Under the pieces are notes generated by a model. That model did not search any database and was not told where the DNA came from. It was given only the letters and a program-made list of their open reading frames with translations. DNA of 64,000 bases, from positions 1-64,000 of the forward strand of contig JAFXRG010000036.1 of assembly GCA_017526525.1 (NCBI GenBank). The letters run 5' to 3'. Source of the stretch: Clostridia bacterium (lineage in GTDB: Bacteria; Bacillota; Clostridia; Christensenellales; Aristaeellaceae). Position numbers and translations under genes: made by a program. Shown piece by piece: positions 59,701 through 64,000 of the stretch (position 1 is its first letter; each line of letters begins with the position of its first letter).

Positions 59701-60011
59701 ACCAGGGCGGGCTTGATGACCCGGTTATAGTAAACGAAGTCGTAACCGTTGGTTTTGTCCAGGGCCCGCTGAATGCGGCCGCCCAGCTCCGGAAGGATCA
59801 TGACGTACAGGTAGTCGTTTTCCAGAATCACGGCCCGGTAGGAAACCTCCTCCGGGGTGTCGCTGATCTTTTCACAGATGGGCAGCGGATACACCTTGCC
59901 GGTGGAACCCTGGTACGCCCGCTTCTCAATGAAAAGCGGATCCTTTTCCGGCCGGCCGGTTTTGTAGGTCGGAATGGTGACGGTCTGTTCGTAAATCTTT
60001 GCTTTTTTCAT
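56766..60011 (-). CDS. DUF5107 and TPR repeat protein
   Basis: This 1081-residue cytoplasmic protein has a DUF5107-type N-terminal region (about 1-420): EKISDTPEEVSYRAVILEND, LPELGGRIQRALDKTNGYDF, YYNRVIKPALVGLTGPWISG and GIEFNWPQHHRPSTFLPVD. It resembles galactose-mutarotase-like beta-sandwiches. About 500 residues of TPR repeats follow (for example AHYYLGEYYYDRKQYEAAVE). No signal peptide is seen. It lies between rhaBAD and the GH112 gene on the other strand, so it probably takes part in galactosyl-rhamnose or related sugar use. The activity is unproven. AAGGGGAAAG precedes the ATG. Confidence 0.82.
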   Translation of the reverse strand: MKKAKIYEQTVTIPTYKTGRPEKDPLFIEKRAYQGSTGKVYPLPICEKISDTPEEVSYRAVILENDYLYVMILPELGGRIQRALDKTNGYDFVYYNRVIKPALVGLTGPWISGGIEFNWPQHHRPSTFLPVDCACRENPDGSVTAVLGETDRINGTKANAAVTLYPDRAYIEIRGQLFNPTDYPQTFLWWANPAVSVNDDTFSVFPPDVNAVMDHGKRAVSTFPIATGEYYKADYSMGVDISRYKNIRVPTSYMAAHSDFDFVGNFDEGRDAGLLHVADHHISPGKKQWTWGCGDFGKTWDRNLTDEDGPYIELMTGVFCDNQPDFTWLKPHEEKNFVQVFMPYKTVGRVSNATRDVVLGVDAVDAQGRVLNPDPFACGREANEALWQEAAAARIKVYATGEFPAASIVVRSGGKETCRFRADLSPLKAWVETTEPLRDYEITVSDAEGRILCEYREYIRENRPVPEPAEALKPPEEIQSLEELYLAGQHLEQYRHATFRPADYYREGLRRDSTDIRLNNAYGLYLLRNARIRESLPYFEAAVRKQTWRNPNPYSGEGYYNLGLALEMLDRLPEAADAFYKAVWSAETAGTAFFHLGCIRLRQGQAAEALRMAEESLLRGGHDMKTRSLKASALRQLRGDTPEYRRFLEESLAIDPLYMPLLFRQAGGETFRRTAGESPEDYLNTAYEFLRFGCPEDAAEVLAACPAESPMKYYTLAFAAARAGRPEEAAEHARKAEQLPTDFCFPNKPEELPILLFAVSLLPAAPKAHYYLGEYYYDRKQYEAAVEHWQAAVREQPGLAPAHRNLSIAYYNHGNRSLAAGEIAEAVRLEPGNSRFLLEQDQLLKRLDRPVKERLALLEARPELLPDRSPLMLAYIRLLNEDGQHRKALDLLTGYSFHVWEGGEGKVADEYKAALFALAEEALAGGRPAEAEAYASRTLSYPANLGEGKLDNVPDHRAWYLMGCARRQLGDEAGAAECFGKASAGSQFPEPVRYYNDQPSDYIYYQGLAFHALRKEESAKRAFHQLIIFGERHIFDRIGYDFFAVSMPELEVYEDDIQKRSDDYCRRLMALGRRGLKETGL

Positions 60012-60238
60012 GGCTTTCCCCTTCTGCGGCTTTTCTTCCGGAACCCTGCCCATCATAGCAGAGCGGAAAGCCGCGTGTCAAAGCTCTTTCGCGGAAAAAC
60101 GCCCGCGGCGGCGAATTTGGCCAAAACTGCAAAACAAACCGATAAAAATGCGCGGAATCGGTCATTTCGGTCTGATAGAATAAAAAAGGAATACAGGAGG
60201 AAAAGATCGAAAAACAAAATGAACGGGGGAAAAAAACG

Positions 60239-62389
60239 ATGAAAGATTATACTTCGGGCGGTTTTACGCTTCCCGGCGAAGCGGGATACGAAAAACTGAC
60301 GCTGGAAATGGCCAAAAAATGGGGCGCGGACGTGATCCGCGATTCCGACGGAACCAAGCTGTCCCCGGAAATCACGGAGGCCGGTTACCGGATTTATTCC
60401 ACCATCTGCATTATCCGGGAGCACAACGAATTTGCCCGGTCCCATCCGGACGCGCAGCAGCAGACCTTCCTGTTTTCCGAACCCCGGACCGCGGAAGGGG
60501 ACCGGCTGGAAATCCTCCCGCTGGAGGGATATTTTGAGGAGCAGTTCCAGCTGAACGATTCCCCGGAGGCCATGGCCTACTGGCAGGTGTGGGACCGGAC
60601 GGCCGGGCGGCTGCTTTCCCCGGACGAATGGGAATACGCAGAGGGACGGGTGACCGTCCGCGGCTGTATACCCTACCACCGGTACTCGGTTTCCTTCCTG
60701 GCCTGGCGGATCTGGGAAGAGATCAATATGTACAACCATACCACCAACAACTGGCAGAGCGAGCACCTGCGCCAGCTGGACCCGCGCCATCCGGAAGCCT
60801 GGACGTACCTGAAGGACTGGCTTCGCAACTGGTGCCGGAACAATCCGGATACGAACGTGGTGCGGCTGACCTCCCTGTTTTACAATTTCGTGTGGATTTT
60901 CGGCAGCGACCTGCGCCGGAGGACCCGCTTTGTGGACTGGGCAAGCTACGACTTCACGGTCAGCCCGGCGGCCCTGAAGGCCTTTGAGCAGGAATACGGC
61001 TACGCCCTGACGGCGGAGGATTTCATTCACCAGGGCAAGCTGCAGGCGACCCACCGGCCTCCCACCGCCCGCAAACGGGACTATATGGATTTCATCCAGC
61101 GCTTTGTGGCGGAAAAAGCCCGGACCCTGGTGGAAATCATTCATTCCTTCGGCAAGGAAGCCTATGTTTTCTATGACGACAGCTGGGTGGGCATGGAGCC
61201 CTACGGCAAATACTTTGTGTCCATTGGGTTTGACGGGCTGATCAAATGCGTGTTTTCCGGCTTTGAATGCCGCCTGTGTGCCGGGGCGGAGGTGCCGGTG
61301 CATGAGCTGCGGTTCCATCCGTACCTGTTCCCGGTGGGGCTGGGCGGCCTGCCCACGTTCTCGGAGGGCGGACATCCGGAAAAGGACGCCTGGGCTTACT
61401 GGCTGCACGTGCGCCGGGCCCTGGCGCGGCAGTGCGTGGACCGCATCGGCCTGGGCGGATACCTGCACCTGACCATCGGCCAGGACGCCTTTAACGACGC
61501 CGTTGAGAAAATGGCGAAAGCCTTCCGGCACCTGAAGGACCTGCAGAGCCGCTGTGCGCCGGCGGAGCTGCCCCTGACCGTTTCCGTGCTGCATACCTGG
61601 GGCGCCCTGCGATCCTGGACGCTTTCAGGCCACTTCCACGAAACCGACTGGAACCCGCTGATCCATGTGAACGAGGCGCTTTCGGGGCTGCCGGTGCGGG
61701 TGAAGTTCATTCATTTTGAGGACGTCAGGAACGGCGCCCTCCGGGATACGGACGTGCTGATCAACGCCGGCCGGGCCGGGGATGCCTGGAGCGGCGGGGA
61801 TGCCTGGAAATCCCCGGAAACCGTCAGCGAAGTCACCCGCTTTGTGGCGGAGGGCGGATGCCTGATCGGCATCGGGGAGCCTTCCGCGGCGGAAGGCGGG
61901 GATTCATACTTCGCCCTGGCCCATGTGCTGGGGGTGGACCGGGACGACGGCTCCTTTGCCTGCCATATGCCCTGGGAATTCACGGAGGAAGATTCCGCTC
62001 CCTTCTTTACCGACGGAGAGAGCATCGGGAAAACGGAGGGCATCCGCCTGACGGATCCGGAAACCCGGGTGCTGCGGGCCTGCGGCGGCACGCCGGTGCT
62101 GACGCTGCATGACTTCGGAAAAGGGAAAGCGGTGTATATGGGCGGGTTCACCTATTCGCCGGCCGCGGCCCGCATGCTGCTGGAAATGCTGCTGTACCTG
62201 ACGGGCACGGACGGAAAAGCTGCCGGCCATACGGATCAGCCCCTGGCGGAATGCGCCTGGTATCCGGCAGAAAGGACCCTGGTGGTGATGAACAACAGCG
62301 ACCGGCCGCTGGAAGTCAACGTGTCCCTGCCTTCGGAAACGGTCCGGACAAACCCCGGCGCCGGGGAAATGTGCTTTGTGCAGATCTGA
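60239..62389 (+). CDS. GH112 phosphorylase, probably D-galactosyl-1,4-L-rhamnose phosphorylase
   Basis: This 716-residue protein is a GH112 family phosphorylase. It starts GGFTLPGEAGYEKLTLEMAK and KWGADVIRDSDGTKLSP, and has the motif VFYDDSWVGMEPYGKYF (Asp at about 313-314), where the family's catalytic acid lies. A late GATase-like region follows (DTDVLINAGRAGDAWSGGDA). GH112 includes lacto-N-biose phosphorylases and galactosyl-rhamnose phosphorylases. Placement beside rhaBAD favours the second, which would give galactose 1-phosphate and L-rhamnose. Acceptor specificity is inferred from context only. No signal peptide is seen, so it would act inside the cell. Confidence 0.88.
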   Translation: MKDYTSGGFTLPGEAGYEKLTLEMAKKWGADVIRDSDGTKLSPEITEAGYRIYSTICIIREHNEFARSHPDAQQQTFLFSEPRTAEGDRLEILPLEGYFEEQFQLNDSPEAMAYWQVWDRTAGRLLSPDEWEYAEGRVTVRGCIPYHRYSVSFLAWRIWEEINMYNHTTNNWQSEHLRQLDPRHPEAWTYLKDWLRNWCRNNPDTNVVRLTSLFYNFVWIFGSDLRRRTRFVDWASYDFTVSPAALKAFEQEYGYALTAEDFIHQGKLQATHRPPTARKRDYMDFIQRFVAEKARTLVEIIHSFGKEAYVFYDDSWVGMEPYGKYFVSIGFDGLIKCVFSGFECRLCAGAEVPVHELRFHPYLFPVGLGGLPTFSEGGHPEKDAWAYWLHVRRALARQCVDRIGLGGYLHLTIGQDAFNDAVEKMAKAFRHLKDLQSRCAPAELPLTVSVLHTWGALRSWTLSGHFHETDWNPLIHVNEALSGLPVRVKFIHFEDVRNGALRDTDVLINAGRAGDAWSGGDAWKSPETVSEVTRFVAEGGCLIGIGEPSAAEGGDSYFALAHVLGVDRDDGSFACHMPWEFTEEDSAPFFTDGESIGKTEGIRLTDPETRVLRACGGTPVLTLHDFGKGKAVYMGGFTYSPAAARMLLEMLLYLTGTDGKAAGHTDQPLAECAWYPAERTLVVMNNSDRPLEVNVSLPSETVRTNPGAGEMCFVQI

Positions 62390-62422
62390 CGGGACACCGA
62401 ATCGGAACAAGGAGGAAAGACC

Positions 62423-63409
62423 ATGTATCAGGCAAACGAAAAACGTTACAGCGAAATGACTTACAACCGCTGCGGAAAGAGCGGGCTGCTGCTCAGCGCC
62501 ATGTCCCTGGGCATGTGGCATAATTTCGGCTCCGCGGCGTCCTACGCCAACATGGCGGAGATGGTCACCACGGCCTTCGACCTGGGCATCACGCATTTTG
62601 ACCTGGCCAACAACTACGGGCCGGTTCCGGGATCCGCGGAGGAAAACATGGGCCGGATCCTGCGCCGGGAACTGCGGCCTTACCGGGATGAGCTGATTAT
62701 TTCCACCAAGGCGGGCTACGAAATGTGGCCCGGACCCTACGGGGACCACGGATCCCGGAAGTACCTGATTGCGTCCCTGGACCAGAGCCTGCGCCGGATG
62801 GGGCTGGAGTATGTGGATATTTTCTACCATCACCGGCCGGATCCGGATACCCCCATGGAGGAAACCGCCGCCGCCCTGGACCAGATTGTCCGCAGCGGCA
62901 AGGCGCTGTATGTGGGCGTGTCCAACTACACCCCGGAACAGACGGCAAAAATGGCTGGGCTCATGCGGGCGCTGGGAACGCCGCTGACGGTGCACCAGCC
63001 GCGGTACAACATGCTGGACCGGGAATTCTTTGAAGGCCTGGAGGAAACGCTGGCGAAGGAAGGCATGGGATCTGTGTGCTTCTGCCCCCTGGCCCAGGGC
63101 CTGCTGACCGACCGGTACCTGCACGGCATTCCGGCGGACTCCCGGGCGGCCTCCGCTTCCCCCTTCCTCAGCGAAAACCGTATTACCGAAGAACTGCTGG
63201 CCAAGGTGCGGGCCCTGGCGGAAATCGCCCGGAACCGGGGCCAGACCCTGGCGCAGATGGCTACCGTCTGGGATCTCCGCAATTCCCTGACTTCCGTGAT
63301 CCTGGGGGCCTCCCGGGCGTCCCAGATTACCGAAAATGTGGCGGCCCTGCAGAACCGGCATTTCTCGCAGGACGAACTGGACGAGATCGACCGGATCCTG
63401 AAGGGCTGA
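62423..63409 (+). CDS. Aldo/keto reductase, YghZ-like
   Basis: This 328-residue enzyme has the aldo/keto reductase tetrad: Asp and Tyr in THFDLANNYGPVPGSAEENM, Lys in IISTKAGYEMWPGPYGDHGS and His in YVDIFYHHRPDPDTPMEE. The Gly-rich GYEMWPGPYGDHGSRKYL block is typical of the YghZ/L-glyceraldehyde 3-phosphate reductase group. It reduces small aldehydes with NADPH. It follows the GH112 gene by 33 bases, so reducing L-lactaldehyde from RhaD to 1,2-propanediol is an attractive but unproven role. Confidence 0.87.
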   Translation: MYQANEKRYSEMTYNRCGKSGLLLSAMSLGMWHNFGSAASYANMAEMVTTAFDLGITHFDLANNYGPVPGSAEENMGRILRRELRPYRDELIISTKAGYEMWPGPYGDHGSRKYLIASLDQSLRRMGLEYVDIFYHHRPDPDTPMEETAAALDQIVRSGKALYVGVSNYTPEQTAKMAGLMRALGTPLTVHQPRYNMLDREFFEGLEETLAKEGMGSVCFCPLAQGLLTDRYLHGIPADSRAASASPFLSENRITEELLAKVRALAEIARNRGQTLAQMATVWDLRNSLTSVILGASRASQITENVAALQNRHFSQDELDEIDRILKG

Positions 63410-63433
63410 TCCCGCCGGCAAAAAGAATAACTG

Positions 63434-63474
63434 AAAACCCCCGATGCGGCCGGAAGGCTGCGCCGGGGGTTTTC
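63434..63474 (+). terminator. Terminator after the aldo/keto reductase gene
   Basis: AAAACCCCCG pairs with CGGGGGTTTT, with GATGCGGC-type sequence inside the loop. A TTTTCTT tract follows. Confidence 0.75.
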
Positions 63475-63491
63475 TTCAGGTTCTGGATTTC

Positions 63492-63535
63492 AAAAAGGTG
63501 CGGATTCCAGGTCCGCAGGGACCGGAATCCGCACC
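63492..63535 (-). terminator. Terminator of the leftward solute-binding protein gene
   Basis: GGTGCGGATTCC pairs with GGAATCCGCACC over 12 bp, with an inner GGTCC/GGACC pairing. On the minus strand TTTTT follows. Confidence 0.75.
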
Positions 63536-63565
63536 GATGTTTCAGGGGTTTACGTCAGGTCTTCA

Positions 63566-64000
63566 TCAGGGATTTTCCGCATCATACACGGCGGCCTTCT
63601 CGGCGTGGATCTCATCCAGGCCGGCGGCGCAGTATTCCTTCACCAGGGAATCATACGTGGCGTCGAATTCTGCTTCGGGGCAGGTGATGACCTGGGCGGA
63701 GATCGCCTGGAACCGGGTGCGCAGGTCCTCGCCGTATTCAGCCTGGCTCTGGATCGGGGTGGTGAAGCGGTAGTTCTGGATGTAGGTCTTCCGGGCGTTG
63801 TTCTCGAAGATCTGGTCCATCAGGTACTCAAAACCGTTGGGGCAGTAGGTGGCCGCCATGGCTTCCTTAGAGGTGGCATCCCGGCGGGTCTGGGTGACCA
63901 TCACGAACAGGTCGATGTTGGCGTTGGTGGAAACGAAGCGGTCTTCTCCGTCATATTCGGAGTTCAGGACCTTCAGGCCGTTGACCACGGTGTGATGCTT
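63566..64000 (-). CDS. C-terminal part of an extracellular solute-binding protein
   Basis: The frame is open to the window edge, giving 144 residues of C-terminus. It has NGLKVLNSEYDGEDRFVSTN, a TYCPNGFEYLMDQIFENNAR-like helix and ends SLVKEYCAAGLDEIHAEKAA then VYDAENP. The closing helix resembles the LplA/LipO-type family 1 solute-binding proteins that feed oligosaccharide ABC importers. The N-terminus, signal and transporter genes lie outside the window. Position next to the rhamnose/GH112 module suggests a sugar cargo, but this cannot be confirmed here. Confidence 0.65.
   Translation of the reverse strand, partial: KHHTVVNGLKVLNSEYDGEDRFVSTNANIDLFVMVTQTRRDATSKEAMAATYCPNGFEYLMDQIFENNARKTYIQNYRFTTPIQSQAEYGEDLRTRFQAISAQVITCPEAEFDATYDSLVKEYCAAGLDEIHAEKAAVYDAENP

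Noticed and set aside
56655..60242. Open frame of nearly 1,200 codons on the plus strand across the DUF5107 gene
   Set aside because: Its composition is Gly/Gln/Arg/Val-rich with no recognisable domains, while the minus strand encodes DUF5107 and TPR repeats with a good start.

Overview
The window looks like chromosome from a G+C-rich, gut- or rumen-type Clostridia (Bacillota). Support comes from strong Shine-Dalgarno sites, consensus sigma-A promoters, a tryptophan T-box leader, DUF6320, TIGR04076 and IdeS-like proteins, and a rhamnose/GH112 island. Exact taxonomy is inference. No rRNA, tRNA, CRISPR array, phage or insertion sequence was recognised. Two solute-binding proteins and two other exported proteins have signal peptides without a lipobox cysteine, which is unusual for a monoderm.

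Bases 1-8.6 kb form a less G+C-rich accessory stretch of small genes and remnants: a YefM/RelE-type toxin-antitoxin pair, GNAT acetyltransferases, AraC and XRE regulators with GyrI-like sensor domains, broken pieces of a serine hydrolase and a MerR regulator, a PAP2 protein, a DUF3592 protein, a PPC-domain protein, an antibiotic-biosynthesis-monooxygenase protein and an AAA ATPase. Bases 8.6-11.8 kb hold a tryptophan-type ABC importer (ATPase, permease, binding protein) read leftward under a T-box leader whose specifier reads TGG.

Bases 12-17.2 kb carry a hypoxanthine-DNA glycosylase, a CysK remnant, two fusion enzymes (GNAT-nitroreductase and NUDIX-HD), a flavin reductase-like protein and a MATE exporter. 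Bases 17.3-21.4 kb hold a perfect promoter, a structured leader and a hybrid histidine kinase that overlaps a solute-binding protein gene by ATGA. Bases 21.5-29 kb include a TIGR04076 protein, two membrane proteins, a radical SAM protein, a MutS-like ATPase, a MutT hydrolase, an ABC-2 exporter and an XRE-AbrB regulator.

Bases 29-37.2 kb hold an MntR-like regulator, a COG4586/DUF990-type exporter, an M20 peptidase operon with two membrane proteins behind an apparent attenuator, and an acyltransferase plus zinc-ribbon membrane protein pair. Bases 37.3-49.3 kb are one tight eight-gene operon: exported membrane protein, ABC ATPase, ABC permease, Ser/Gly-rich linker protein, MoxR, DUF58, BatA-like protein and a double von Willebrand A membrane protein. 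It converges on an IdeS-like secreted cysteine protease. This looks like a membrane-associated chaperone/exporter machine of unknown client.

Bases 51-63.4 kb hold an MscS channel, an M29 aminopeptidase and a rhamnose module. The module has rhaB, rhaA and rhaD, a large DUF5107-TPR protein on the opposite strand, a GH112 phosphorylase (probably galactosyl-rhamnose phosphorylase) and an aldo/keto reductase. Together they would split galactosyl-rhamnose by phosphorolysis and convert rhamnose to DHAP and lactaldehyde, with the reductase possibly acting on the lactaldehyde. The window ends inside a leftward solute-binding protein gene that could serve this module.
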